A DNA stretch of 64,000 bases from Schizochytrium sp. CCTCC M209059 (taxonomy: Eukaryota > Sar > Bigyra > Thraustochytrida > Thraustochytriidae), in NCBI GenBank assembly GCA_000818945.1, contig KN805375.1, positions 587,444 to 651,443 on the forward strand. Reading direction: 5' to 3'. Position 1 is the stretch's first letter; each line of letters begins with the position of its first letter. Position numbers and translations under genes: made by a program. Below, one piece after another: positions 27,695 to 38,187 of the stretch. Below the pieces are notes generated by a model, which saw nothing but the letters and a program-made list of their open reading frames with translations, was not told the origin of the DNA and did no database searches.

Positions 27695-29458
27695 TTACGC
27701 ACACACACCCACGCACGCCCTCAATCGCATTTTGCCGTTGTTACTTCGCCGTCCGTTGTGCCACCATCGATCAGCCTGAGAACCCAAGCAGAACTAGGCG
27801 AACGACGTCAAGTATGGCCTGCGCTGGAAAAGTTCGCGATGCGGCCGGGATCTAGGGACTTCCTTGAAAGGTAGACGTTACCAATCAGCGCAGCCACCTC
27901 AACTGCGACTCGCCTGGCCGCTGCCGCGGGCGCTTTTCAGCGTGTATTCCGGAGTCAACGTCGTCCTTGGCAGCCCGCCAAGATCGGTCGATGGAGGCGA
28001 CGCGAAGCGAAGGCCACGAAGCGTGCTGCGGCGACTCCTCGACTCAGGCTTTGTGTCGTGGTCGGCCACACCCGCCAGCAACCAGCGTCCGTTCGTTCGT
28101 GGCTCGTGACGGAAGGAGAGAAGGAAGGAAGGAAGATGATCGCGACTGACGAAAACCTATCTCTGGCCTTCTTTCTCCCCTCAGGTTCAAGTTCTTCTTG
28201 ACGTCTGGCCATGGATGGCAGCCAGCCACCAACGTCGTGAAAAGTTGCAGCTGGCCGCCTGGGTCACTCACTCACTCACTCACTCACTCACCTATACCAC
28301 GGCTACTGGCGCGGCCAACCAACTCCCCTGCTGCTGACCGCTCGGGTTGGCGGGCACGATTCTTCGCGCAACCCTCGCGACGTCTCCCGTCCGCGTCGCC
28401 CGCCGGGAGCCCTCGTTCGGTAAAAGGTAAGTCGTTCTGGCGCATCGTCAAGTTGGCTGGGGCCCGTCGATCGACGTGCGCAGCGCATGCGCCACAGAGG
28501 CCGCCTTTCCTGAGAGCCCTTGTCTTCCCACAGCCCTTCCCGGCGCCGCGCAACCAAGTGCTAGACGCACACCTAGCTTTGTAGTAGCAAGTAGCTCTTT
28601 TTGCTTTCTGTAATACTAGTAGTTCCAAGTATACCGCCGCCTCCGGCTCTTCGCCCTCGGGGCGACGCATTCGCGAGCATGCTCGCTCGCTCGCTCGATT
28701 GCTCGCCTCGAACAAATGATTCCCCGTACCATTGGTGAGCGACCGGCCGATTGCCCGTCGCTACGGCCCGATTCTCGCTCGACTGCGAGTGATCCGCCGG
28801 CCAGCTGCTGGCTGTTGGTTGCTGCGAATGGCCGCCGCGCCGAAAGCGACCTCACTAACCATTGTCCGGCTGGGTGCTTCCTCCCCCCTTTTCTGTGCGT
28901 CTTCACAGCCAGTACTGCGGGACCGCCTGCTTTGCGCAGGACGACGCATCGCCCCGCATGAGGAGCGGAGGGACCCGTCACGAGGCGACCACAGCGCAGC
29001 TGCGGGACGTCTTTGCGCCCGCAGCTGGGCTAACGACGGACGCTGCGCGGCACCCGCCGCGGGATGCTGGAAAATGGACGCCGCGGGCAAGGCGCCGGCC
29101 GGGGAGGGCCAAGCAAGACCCTCGCGCCCCGCGATCGCGACGGCGGGCGTGCAGCCGCAGACGGGAGGGACGGCGGCGGGTAATCGCGGCCCGGGCACCG
29201 CGGCGAGCGCCCCTACGCGCGGCAGGCCCGGACGCGCCCTCGGGAGGTCTGCAAGAGCCGCGCAGCACGTCCGCGGGGGGCATTGCCGCGATCGAGAGCA
29301 CGTGCAGGACCACCAGCCAGACAAAGCCGGGCAAGCCTGGGTAGAGACACGCGGAACTTGACGTGTGCGTCCAAAGCGCGCTCAAGCCATCGTCGCAGGA
29401 CTGGCGCGCACGTAGGTAGGCAGGGTGCAGAATAGCAAACGGAAACCAGGACAGGATC

Positions 29459-29502
29459 AAAACAAAACAAAACAAAACAAAACAAAACAAAACAAAACAA
29501 GG
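29459..29502. repeat. (AAAAC)n pentanucleotide microsatellite
   Basis: About eight uninterrupted AAAAC units in otherwise GC-rich DNA, about 0.5 kb upstream of the TPR gene. Confidence 0.9.
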
Positions 29503-29705
29503 CAGGACTGGCCCGGCGGGACGCGAAGCCCGGCAGACGAGGAAGGTCGCGTACGCACGCGGCCGGCGACTGACGCGCGTCTCGCTCGAGACCTCGAGAC
29601 CTCGGGACGCCTGGGCGGACGCAGCGAACTGGACTCGGCCAATCAGATAGCTGAAGCAGCTGGCCTCGTGTTCGAAGCTTGACGCGTCGCAGGAACGCAA
29701 CACGT

Positions 29706-29767
29706 CGCAACGCAACGCAACGCAACGCAACGCAACGCAACGCAACGCAACGCAACGCAACGCAACG
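29706..29767. repeat. (CGCAA)n pentanucleotide microsatellite
   Basis: About twelve uninterrupted CGCAA units, ending 224 bases before the proposed start of the TPR gene. Confidence 0.9.
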
Positions 29768-29990
29768 CGTCGCAAGACCTCGCGACGCACGCATCGCGAC
29801 CTGCAGTTCGCTTTGCTTTCCCTGAGCTCTGCCAATATTTTGATTCGGCTTGGCTTGGCTTTCCTTGGCGGACGTGAGCTCGGGCTCGGGCTCGGGCTCG
29901 TACACGCGAGAAGTAACAAGCGCGCAACCCAGACGCGTAACCTGTACATTCCGTCGCTCGTGCTCCCAGGACGTCGACGACTCGTATAAT

Positions 29991-32900
29991 ATGAAGAAAG
30001 TACGCGAGAGCTTACGCAGCGTACGCGGCTCCGTCTCCTTTGTCAAACCAAAGCGACCCACCCGTGGCGGAGGAACAGCCGGAGGTAGCGGCGGCCATGG
30101 ACGCGGACAGAGTCGCTTCGTAGGTCTCGAGGGAGATGACCTGCTCTCCGACGAGGAGAAACTCTTTCGCGGCGTGTCCATGGAGGCCCTTGAGGCCTAC
30201 GTGGACCGCCTCATCGAGGGAGAAGAAGCCCCTGATGTTGAGCTGTATGAGTTCCGCGAGAACTTTCGCGTACGTGGCGAGCTCGCAATCTTCGTGACGC
30301 AGGGAACCACGGTCATGTACCGCGGCACCATCGGCATCTCCACACGCATCAATATCTACCTGCCCGGCGTCGGCGACCTCGCCGTCGACACGGAGCTGCT
30401 TGCGCCCAAGGCCCGCCACGACTGGACCACCTCCGACCTCCTTGAATTCGTCATGAAAGGACATCCCGATGATGGTACTTGCACCGGTGCTGACAGAACC
30501 CGCCGTCAAGGTCCTTGTCTTTTCGACTCTGAAGACCTTGGCGACCCATACGAGGGCTCCGTCGTCAGCCACATGTACAGCACCAACCTTGTCGTCCTCG
30601 TGCGTGCCTTGGCCGCCCAGTTTCGTGCACGAGGCCATGACCTCAAGTACGCCCGCGTCTGGCTCAGTCTTTTTGCTGACGTCGGCGTCGAGGGCCGCAT
30701 GCTCGAACAAGGCGCCATTTTGCCCCGAAGTGGACCCAAACGGAAACGAACATTGCGCGAGCGCCTGGCAGAGGCCAACGCTCGTGGTGCCGCTATCGCG
30801 GCTGCCGCCAGCAAGATTGTTGGCCCCGCCACAACAGAAGTCGGCAACGAGGAAGCCGTCGATTCGGACGACGAGGAATTCGTCGCGAAATCACCCGCCC
30901 GCAGAGTCAGCTTCGTGGGCCCAGGACCCAACAGGGGACGCCTTTCGAAACAGCGACTCTCCAATCGACGCACGAACACAATGCGACTCAGCGTTAACGA
31001 GGCCCTTGCGGCTTCTCAACGACGGCTCGACGAGACCACCGAGGCTGGATCCGACAATGGCACAGAACAGCGCCGCCGCGCCCAGCTTTTGGATGCCGAC
31101 CTCCTCGAGGCCTTTCAGCGCTTTCGCGATTGCCTGCTTTACATGGCGTCCTGGGAGGAGCAGATCGAGGCTCTGCACGACATCGAATTCGTCTGCGAGC
31201 TCTACACCATTTCGAATCTCAAGGGTCGTCGCAGCAACCTAGACATCGTCATGCCCCGACAAGAGTACGACCGCTACATCATGTTCCTCGCCGACGACTT
31301 TGATGGCCTAATGCAGCAACTTTTTGGCGCGGATCAGGCCCGTGCACGTGCCGCACTTTCCGTTGCTCGAGCTGACCAGCTTCAGATTGAAATCGAAAAA
31401 CTCGACGGCGGCTTCGAAACCCTCGAGGCCGCCATTCTCATTTGGATGCAAGACTGGCTGCTCCGCGATCTCTTGCGCAACATCGACGCCGCGCGGCCAA
31501 AGATAGCCTCCCTTGAGGACCGGCAAATGTTTGCAGACCTCCTCAGCGTTGGCGCGCGCATGCTCAACGAGTTCGGGACCATCGACCGCGCCCACGATTT
31601 CCTCGAAGAGGCCCTCGAGACCATCAATCACCCGGAAGCCGTCGAGGAGGCCTCCTCCAAAGCGCCCGCGTCTCTCTCGCAAAAGACCAAAGCACAGCGC
31701 GGCTCAACGCGTCGAGCACACCCTGATTTCGATGAAAGCTTTTTCCTCGCGGGTCGCACCATCGGAAATCAACGCGCTCGCATTCAGCACGAAATGGCGC
31801 TCGTGCGGTTGGATCTCGGAAAGTACCAAGAAGCTCTGGAAGACGCCCAGAGCGCCGTGCTTGCGCGCCGCGAGCTCTTTGGCAAACGTACCATTCCTGT
31901 CGCGCACAGTCTTCTCGTCCTTGGTCTTGCGCTCGGCGCGGTCGATCGCTTTGGGGACATGCTCACCGCTACCATGCAGGCACTGGACATTATTCGCGCA
32001 TTTGAAGGTCAAGAGCTTGGCGTACAAACTCTCGTCGCCGACAGTCTGCGCAATCTTGCAATTGTTCATGTTGCCGAGAACCAGCTCGACCTCGCTCTTT
32101 CCGAGTTGCAGCAAGTGCAAACAATGCAACTCCAGCAACTCGGCTACCTGCACCCTGCGCTCATGACAACCCAGCTCCAAAAGGCCAGCATCCTCCTTGA
32201 TCTTGACCTACCTGGTCGCGCCCTCCTGCGCTGTCGCGATGCCGCGCGTATCGCGCGTCAGCGTCAAATGGCGCAGCATCCCTGCATGGCCAGAGTACAC
32301 TCTCTTATGGGTCGGGTCTGCGTCGCGCAGAAAAAGCTCGAGCCCGCCGTCGACCGCTTTGACAAAGCCTTGAGTATCATGCAGGCTTCGCTCGACGACC
32401 AGCATCCGGAGATCCTTGCCACAAAGTTCTGGATTGCCGAGATGATGCGCGACGACCGGCCCGAAGATGCGCTGGCAGCACATCAAACTATTCTCGAAGC
32501 CCGCCAATCGCGCCTCGGAGAGGCCTCTCTCGCCACAGGAGAAAGCCACCATGCCATCGGGTCGCTATTGCAGCGCCTCGGCGACCCCGATGCGGCACGC
32601 GAGCATGTACTCGCGGCGCTACGTATTCGCCGCAAATGGCAGCGATCGGACCTTCCTCCTCTGAACGCCAGTACTCGTAAGTCGATCATGCCTTGTGTCG
32701 CAGAGTCAGTACTCGAGCTCGCCTTCATCGAGGAGACGCTTGAACACAACGACGAGGCAGCCTCACTTTATGTAGAACACCTCGAGTTCGCAAGAGACGC
32801 CGGGCTGCTCCAGGCCGAGGCCACCACAGCAATTGCCCTGGCGGCAATTTGGATCCGGAATGAAGCCTCGCTCGAAGATGCCTCCAAGCTCTTAGATTCT

Positions 32901-35369
32901 GCGCATGATGTGGCGTGCAAGGCGCTGAAGGCCACCATGCACCAGATCGCCGATGCCTCCAAGCGCAAGACATCCCCCGACGGCGCCAGTCTCTCCGTTT
33001 TGCAAATTCGCAAAATCGAACAGGGTGACCTTTGCGCCGACGCCCTCAGCTACTCAGCGGACGTGCACTTGGCCAAAGGCGAGTTTGCAGAGGCGTTTTC
33101 TACCGCCGAGGCGGCCGTCGTCATTCGATCCAAGCTCCACGGCAAGAAAAGCCTCCCCGTCTCGCGTCTTTTGCGCAAGACAACGGATGCACTTCGAGGT
33201 CTCAACAGGCTCAAGGACGCGGCCGCTCGCCTCGACAAGATCTATTCAATGCAAAAGGACTGCGAGGATCACGAGTTCCTCGTTGGTGTCCTCGTGGACC
33301 TTGCTGAACTCTACTTTGACCTCGACAATCCCACCAAGGCGCTCGCCCATCTCCAGGACGCCTTGGCGATCGCGGAGGCCAACTCCCTCTCCCGCGCGAG
33401 TATTCTCACTTCCCTTGGTCTCAAGACCGAGGACCCCGAACAGGCTTTTGAATACTGTGAGGCCACTCTGCGTGCCGTTCATGATGAGGGTGCTGCGGCT
33501 GAACGACTCTCGACGCGCCGCAAGGATCGTGGCCCGGACGACCGATCTCTGGCGCGAATCCAGCTCCGCATCGCCTCGTACTATGTAGATCGCGCTCTCT
33601 TTGCAGAGGTCGTCCCCCATGCCGCTTCGGCGCTGGCGAGCTTCAAGGAGCTGTGGGACGAGAGCCCTCTCGAGGACCTCCTCGAGCTGTTTGAGGCAAG
33701 CGTCGATCTCGGCTACGCGCACTTTCGCCTTGGCCATCTCGAAGATGCCATTCAGGTTCTTCAACCGGCAATTGACACAATCAATGGCGCGCATGAGACA
33801 AGAGTCGATCTCGTGCTCTGGAGACGGGCCGTTGACACCCTGGCACAGGCTTACTTTTCAATAGAGAGCTATGCGGACGCCCTCCCTCTTTTGCAAATGG
33901 CCGTGGCGCTCCAACTCGAGCAGCGTCAGCGCAAGGACGCAGAGCCATTTCTTCAGGATACCGCTACCGCGGCGCGGTCCTTGGGCCAGATCGACGACTT
34001 CGCGCAAGCCTTGCGTGAGCTGGTGACTGGCTACAAGGAGCAAGGCAGCCATCTTGACTTGGCGCAAACCCTTCTCCGTCTGGGTCATTGCCTTTTCGAC
34101 AATGTAGGCGATGTCGATGCAGGCTTTGACTCGGCGATGAACGCAGTCGCTGAGTTTGAAGCCTACGAGACCTCTGCGGGCGATGACCTCGACGAGAGCT
34201 TCTATCAAGATTACGTGCAGGCATTGCTGCTGGTCATTAGCGTTCTCGAGGACCGCTGCAAAAACCCTGAGGCATCTTCTGCTTCACAAAAGGACTTGCG
34301 TCAGTACCAGCACAAATTTCTCGCTATCGTGGCGAAGAATCCGGCGATGATGCAGGGCGTCGCATCCGCTTCGGTCCAGCTTTCCTACGTGGAGTATGTA
34401 CTTGAAAGCCGCAACGCCAACGCCTGGACGCGCCCTTTTGTCGAGGAGGCGCTCACTTTTTGCGAATCCGCAATTGCCACTTTTGAGGCCACAGAAGCGC
34501 ACGAGCCCGCGGCTCGCGCTCATTCGCATGCTGCTCATATTGCTCTCTTGGGCAGCGAATTCATGCAAGACGCTCCAGCTCTGAAGGAGCGCGCGGGCAA
34601 GCATTTGTCTCGCTCTCTCGAACTCATTGAGGCTCTCCACGAGGAAGTTGACCACGAGGAAGTTGACCACGAGAGTGAAGAGGAAGTCCAAGACGAGCAA
34701 TTTTCATCGGTGATCAAACTCGAGCGCTTTGTCCTTGGTCGCTTGGCATATCTTGCACGCGAGAAGCATCATTGGGAGAAGGTCCTCGAGCTGCTTGAGC
34801 GCGCGGCAACTCTCGCTGAGCTGGAAAATGATGAGCTGGAGATTCAAGCCGAGGCGCTCGTGGAGCTTGGCCAATATGAGGACGCTCTTGTCGTTCTCGA
34901 CCCCCTGCTGCAACAAATGCGCAAGGCAGGCGGGCGAACATCCCTCGTTGCACGCATGCTTCGACTCGTTGCCACCTCTTTGGAACAACTCGAACGCCTC
35001 GAGTCAGACTTTGACCATTACCTTGGTCTGCCAACTGCCGAACAGAGACCGGAAACTTCACCTTCCCCTGAGCATGATGAAGAGGGGGTAAGCGAGTCTG
35101 AACAAGGAGAAGCGGAAGTTGACATTGAGGTCGGCGAGAACCAGCCTAAACAAGATGGCTCGAAGGGTGATCAGCCGCAGGGGACTGTCCTTGCATCGAC
35201 TTCCTCCGGTACTCAAGCTTCTTCATACAAGGGTGACGATCTCGGCATTGACAGTTCGGTTTGCGAGGAAGACGCCGTATCCACTTCACAAACTTCGCAC
35301 CTCTCGCAAAAGCGCCGAGCATCGAGTGGCAGACTTCGCCCGATGCGCAACTCCATCGCATCTTCGTAA
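29991..35369 (+). CDS. Large TPR-repeat protein, 1792 residues
   Basis: A long intronless gene. I place the start at MKKVRESLRSVRGS (29991); the frame is open to an ATG at 29850, but that extension is repeat-derived (SSGSGSGS). The first 300 residues are a unique region of unknown type. From about residue 597 to 1664 there are many 34-40-residue helical repeats with the TPR pattern, for example LGKYQEALEDAQSAVLARRE and ERALSxLGDPDAAREHV-like units spaced as in kinesin light chain and nephrocystin-3 type TPR proteins. Near residues 1551-1560 an EVDHE unit is tandemly duplicated in an acidic segment. The C-terminal tail is charged and low in complexity. TPR superhelices scaffold protein complexes; the partner is unknown. 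Confidence 0.85.
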   Translation: MKKVRESLRSVRGSVSFVKPKRPTRGGGTAGGSGGHGRGQSRFVGLEGDDLLSDEEKLFRGVSMEALEAYVDRLIEGEEAPDVELYEFRENFRVRGELAIFVTQGTTVMYRGTIGISTRINIYLPGVGDLAVDTELLAPKARHDWTTSDLLEFVMKGHPDDGTCTGADRTRRQGPCLFDSEDLGDPYEGSVVSHMYSTNLVVLVRALAAQFRARGHDLKYARVWLSLFADVGVEGRMLEQGAILPRSGPKRKRTLRERLAEANARGAAIAAAASKIVGPATTEVGNEEAVDSDDEEFVAKSPARRVSFVGPGPNRGRLSKQRLSNRRTNTMRLSVNEALAASQRRLDETTEAGSDNGTEQRRRAQLLDADLLEAFQRFRDCLLYMASWEEQIEALHDIEFVCELYTISNLKGRRSNLDIVMPRQEYDRYIMFLADDFDGLMQQLFGADQARARAALSVARADQLQIEIEKLDGGFETLEAAILIWMQDWLLRDLLRNIDAARPKIASLEDRQMFADLLSVGARMLNEFGTIDRAHDFLEEALETINHPEAVEEASSKAPASLSQKTKAQRGSTRRAHPDFDESFFLAGRTIGNQRARIQHEMALVRLDLGKYQEALEDAQSAVLARRELFGKRTIPVAHSLLVLGLALGAVDRFGDMLTATMQALDIIRAFEGQELGVQTLVADSLRNLAIVHVAENQLDLALSELQQVQTMQLQQLGYLHPALMTTQLQKASILLDLDLPGRALLRCRDAARIARQRQMAQHPCMARVHSLMGRVCVAQKKLEPAVDRFDKALSIMQASLDDQHPEILATKFWIAEMMRDDRPEDALAAHQTILEARQSRLGEASLATGESHHAIGSLLQRLGDPDAAREHVLAALRIRRKWQRSDLPPLNASTRKSIMPCVAESVLELAFIEETLEHNDEAASLYVEHLEFARDAGLLQAEATTAIALAAIWIRNEASLEDASKLLDSAHDVACKALKATMHQIADASKRKTSPDGASLSVLQIRKIEQGDLCADALSYSADVHLAKGEFAEAFSTAEAAVVIRSKLHGKKSLPVSRLLRKTTDALRGLNRLKDAAARLDKIYSMQKDCEDHEFLVGVLVDLAELYFDLDNPTKALAHLQDALAIAEANSLSRASILTSLGLKTEDPEQAFEYCEATLRAVHDEGAAAERLSTRRKDRGPDDRSLARIQLRIASYYVDRALFAEVVPHAASALASFKELWDESPLEDLLELFEASVDLGYAHFRLGHLEDAIQVLQPAIDTINGAHETRVDLVLWRRAVDTLAQAYFSIESYADALPLLQMAVALQLEQRQRKDAEPFLQDTATAARSLGQIDDFAQALRELVTGYKEQGSHLDLAQTLLRLGHCLFDNVGDVDAGFDSAMNAVAEFEAYETSAGDDLDESFYQDYVQALLLVISVLEDRCKNPEASSASQKDLRQYQHKFLAIVAKNPAMMQGVASASVQLSYVEYVLESRNANAWTRPFVEEALTFCESAIATFEATEAHEPAARAHSHAAHIALLGSEFMQDAPALKERAGKHLSRSLELIEALHEEVDHEEVDHESEEEVQDEQFSSVIKLERFVLGRLAYLAREKHHWEKVLELLERAATLAELENDELEIQAEALVELGQYEDALVVLDPLLQQMRKAGGRTSLVARMLRLVATSLEQLERLESDFDHYLGLPTAEQRPETSPSPEHDEEGVSESEQGEAEVDIEVGENQPKQDGSKGDQPQGTVLASTSSGTQASSYKGDDLGIDSSVCEEDAVSTSQTSHLSQKRRASSGRLRPMRNSIASS

Positions 35370-35677
35370 TTTACACGGGGCTTGTGTGACCCTATTTCGG
35401 ACAAAAGATTGCTTCACACGCTTCCATCTCTTTTTTTCCATTCACATTTATACTATGACCCAATAAGTTACTCGTTTTGTTTTGTTGGCTCGTCTTTCTT
35501 TATGCGGCTGTTTCGCTTCGGCAGCACAATTGCCTTTTGATACCGCCGCAATCGTGTCACATCAGTCTAATTTCTGATGTCTCGCTCCAGCAACAATGAC
35601 TGGTCTTTTGATACCTGCCAAATATCACAGAATCCAAGGTCGTTCTTGCTCAAAGAAATCGACCATTTTACTAACAG
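35370..35677. other. 3' flank of the TPR gene, left flank of transposon
   Basis: About 300 bases of AT-richer sequence between the TPR stop and the left terminal repeat. No gene is seen. Confidence 0.6.
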
Positions 35678-35702
35678 TAGGGTAAAACCTTTAGGTTCGA
35701 CA
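35678..35702 (+). repeat. Left terminal inverted repeat
   Basis: The 17-mer TAGGGTAAAACCTTTAG is followed by GTTCGACA. It pairs with the right end at 23 of 25 positions. Confidence 0.75.
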
Positions 35703-36053
35703 TGGTTTCGTAATGTTCAGAAAATTTCTTCAGCAAGTTCACGCGCGAGCATCGGAGCGGGACACAGGACAGGCCCGTGCCACGGCGGACTGCACAAAAT
35801 TTGCAGTAAAGGTTTTGGCCGAGTTTTGGGGGAGCGAGAGTAGTTCAAAGTTGAGCGTTCGAGGCCCCCTCGGGGCTGCTGCGCTTAAATTTCGACGGGG
35901 GGTATTGACAGGGGGGTATTTAGCGAGTTACGTACTCAACGGATATTTGTCTATTGTTTATATGGGGCGTTCACATTTGCATCATGTTTGGGATGGAAAT
36001 GCAGTTGTCGCCACTGGCGGACGTTAGCAGCGCCACGCGCTCGTTGGGATGCC

Positions 36054-36905
36054 CTACAAGGGCATCGGCGGCGGCGCAGGAGCGCTGGAGGTGCTCCGTA
36101 TGTGACCAAAAACGATTCGCATGAGATTCTCGCGAGGATCATGCCACGGAACACGCAAGCCTTCGACCTTGAGGTACTGCAGAAGGTTTGATCGTGTGAC
36201 CTTCTTGCGCGAGTGGGTAAACCCGAACTCGGTGCAAGAAGCTGCTTTCGCGGCCAACGCTTTGATGATGAGAGCTTCGTCGTCTGCCGAGATGACTTCG
36301 TTCTGCGGAGTGGAGGCCCCGGTTGGATCTGGAGCAGGTGATGCAGCAGAACTTGCGGCCATCGAAGAACTGGAGTTAGAGATCGATGCAGCAGAGGTTG
36401 TCGTAGGAGACAAGGTGCCAGGTCGATTGGTCTTCAGAACGCGAATGCGTTCGAGTAGAGCGGACCTTGACATCGCCGGGCTTACCCGATCACCCTGCAG
36501 CTCGAGATATTTGGCGAGGACCTGCTTGGTCATCCTTTCGCCTCGATTATAACAGAAGACATCTGGCGACTCGGCTGCTAGATGGATCAAGAGTAACTCA
36601 ACATCGACCTCCTCAACGAACTGCACTCGCTTCTTCTGCGCGTCGGTTTCGCACTGCGTAACCCGGTCTTGTTCGCGCTGCTCGAGAAACTTAATGTGCG
36701 CGCTTGTGTTGACCACCCTTGGCACCCCAGCTGCGATGCGCCGTGCGACCCTGCTGTCGCTTGGCGGTACAAACGTCGCTCCGCCGACCTGTCTGAAGAG
36801 CACGTCCAGGATCCTCCGTCCAACCTGCTCGGCGTGTGCGAGATCGACAGGGCTGCCAGAAGGCAGGTTGATGTTCAATTCGATGTTGTTGTTGTTGATG
36901 TTGTT
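36054..36905 (-). pseudogene. Transposon ORF, C-terminal part with SAP-like motifs
   Basis: A 283-codon open frame that runs into the assembly gap, so its beginning is unseen. It starts with an Asn-rich stretch encoded by a GTT-type microsatellite at the gap edge, then LPSGSPVDLAHAEQVGRRIL, a charged region, and two segments that look like SAP DNA-binding helices: VLAKYLELQGDRV then SRSALLERI (36441-36533) and LLQYLKVEGLRV then PRENLMRIV (36110-36203). A Ser/Ala/Pro-rich linker separates them. It may be the downstream part of the Ulp1-like ORF. The frame across the gap cannot be trusted because the gap length is probably arbitrary. Confidence 0.5.
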
Positions 36906-37246
36906 NNNNNNNNNNNNNNNNNNNNNNNNNNNNNNNNNNNNNNNNNNNNNNNNNNNNNNNNNNNNNNNNNNNNNNNNNNNNNNNNNNNNNNNNNNNNNNN
37001 NNNNNNNNNNNNNNNNNNNNNNNNNNNNNNNNNNNNNNNNNNNNNNNNNNNNNNNNNNNNNNNNNNNNNNNNNNNNNNNNNNNNNNNNNNNNNNNNNNNN
37101 NNNNNNNNNNNNNNNNNNNNNNNNNNNNNNNNNNNNNNNNNNNNNNNNNNNNNNNNNNNNNNNNNNNNNNNNNNNNNNNNNNNNNNNNNNNNNNNNNNNN
37201 NNNNNNNNNNNNNNNNNNNNNNNNNNNNNNNNNNNNNNNNNNNNNN
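36906..37246. other. Assembly gap (341 N)
   Basis: A run of undetermined bases. The left side ends in a GTT/GAT-type repeat, a likely cause of the break. The real length is unknown. Confidence 0.99.
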
Positions 37247-37497
37247 CACTCCGTCCACCACGCAACGAACTGCGTGTCGAGGACCATGACCTTCTTGGTC
37301 GAGTCGGACGAGATACTCCTCGCGATCACGTCGATGTGCTCGTCATCCAGCCAGGCCTACTGGTCTGCAGTATGGCGCCAGAGAGCCTGCAAACGCTTGC
37401 ACGTCAGCTTGAAACCATGCACTTTGGGCAATGGCGCCTCCGGCGTCGACGCTGCGACGACTTCTGCAAGCTGCTTCGTCGTTCTACTGGAGGGCAT
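37247..37497 (-). pseudogene. Transposon ORF, Ulp1-like N-terminal part with internal stop
   Basis: From ATG at 37497 the frame reads through KLTCKRLQALWRHTADQ, meets a TAG at 37359-37357, and continues in the same frame as AWLDDEHIDVIARSI and VMVLDTQFVAWW up to the gap. WLDDEHI followed by a hydrophobic helix resembles the WLNDEVINFY start of Ulp1 (C48) cysteine protease domains. The His, Asp and Cys catalytic residues would fall in the gap or be missing. A CAG-to-TAG change would explain the stop, so this copy is likely dead. Family assignment is tentative. Confidence 0.45.
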
Positions 37498-37731
37498 TGT
37501 CAACGGCAGCCTGCCTCTGCAGCGGCGGCGTGGTGCCGAGGAAGCTGCTCAAGGTCGTCGGCATCGACATGGCCGCGCGCAGTAGCGGCACGGCATGCGT
37601 TCTCTCGCCAAGGCGACTTAACCACCACCACGGCAACCTGTCGAATTCAAAGCTTGCGAGTTTTAGTCTTAGTACGCCTTAGTTGACTCCTAGTCAAGAG
37701 CCACGCCGCCAAAAATGTCGATTCTAACGAG

Positions 37732-37756
37732 TGTCGATTCTAAAGGTTTTACCCTA
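37732..37756 (-). repeat. Right terminal inverted repeat
   Basis: Read on the minus strand it gives TAGGGTAAAACCTTTAG then AATCGACA. A second TGTCGATTCTAA copy lies just inside at 37716-37727, a subterminal direct repeat. Confidence 0.75.
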
Positions 37757-38187
37757 GGCCTAGCAGAAGGTCTATCTATAACAGCTTTCCGAGTCGCCTG
37801 CAGGAGAAGAAAAAAAACAAATAAAATAATTAAAACACACACACATAGGAAAAAACGATGGTGGGACTCGCCAGCCTATTAGTACGTGAGGACCAGGTTG
37901 AACGGACACATGAATGACGACGATGCAGCGGGCGGGCAGCGGCGGCCTCAGGTTGGCCCACGGACAACTCGACTCGCCCGCTTCGCCTGACGGTGAGTAA
38001 ATTCCAAAGGTAGAGACTGAGGGCCAGAGGGCCGGTGCAGCGCAGCGAAGCCAAGGGTGAAGCCAAAGCTGAAGTTAGAGTAGAGGGAAGCGTGACGCGA
38101 CCGCTTCGCTTTATAGTTTCCGTCTCCCCAACCCGCCCGAGCGCGCCAACGCACAAGGAGGTCTAGGTTCGTGGCGAAACAAAGACA
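37757..38187. other. Upstream region of the kinesin gene
   Basis: About 430 bases between the transposon end and the kinesin start. It contains an A-rich/ACAC tract near 37810-37850. No gene is seen. Confidence 0.6.

Larger units (their letters stand above)
26459..29990. other. 3.5 kb repeat-rich intergenic region
   Basis: This is the longest stretch without a supported gene. It contains an approximately 50-bp imperfect tandem repeat (CTACGAYGGYRACCAG near 26899 and 26939), a 21-bp perfect inverted repeat at 27535-27595, a (CATT)n tract at 27651-27694, (TCAC)n near 28266-28290, an (AAAAC)n tract at 29459-29502 and a (CGCAA)n tract at 29706-29767. Long open frames near 28.7-29.4 kb are GC-driven and show no domain. 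Confidence 0.55.
35680..37754. mobile_element. DNA transposon with terminal inverted repeats
   Basis: Both ends carry the same sequence in opposite orientation. TAGGGTAAAACCTTTAG at 35678-35694 matches exactly the reverse complement of 37740-37756, and 6 of the next 8 bases also match. If the outer TA is a duplicated target site, the element is 35680-37754. Inside, on the minus strand, are a Ulp1-like N-terminal ORF with an internal stop and, past the assembly gap, a C-terminal part with two SAP-like motifs. No transposase with a DDE signature is visible, although the gap could hide some coding sequence. The superfamily is uncertain; a TA target site would fit Tc1/mariner-like ends, while a Ulp1 protease is seen in other families. 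Confidence 0.65.

Noticed and set aside
28732..29949. Open frames of 160 to 323 residues on both strands at 28.7-29.9 kb
   Set aside because: They follow from high GC and microsatellites (runs of VALRC, KQNKTKQ) and contain no domain or conserved pattern.
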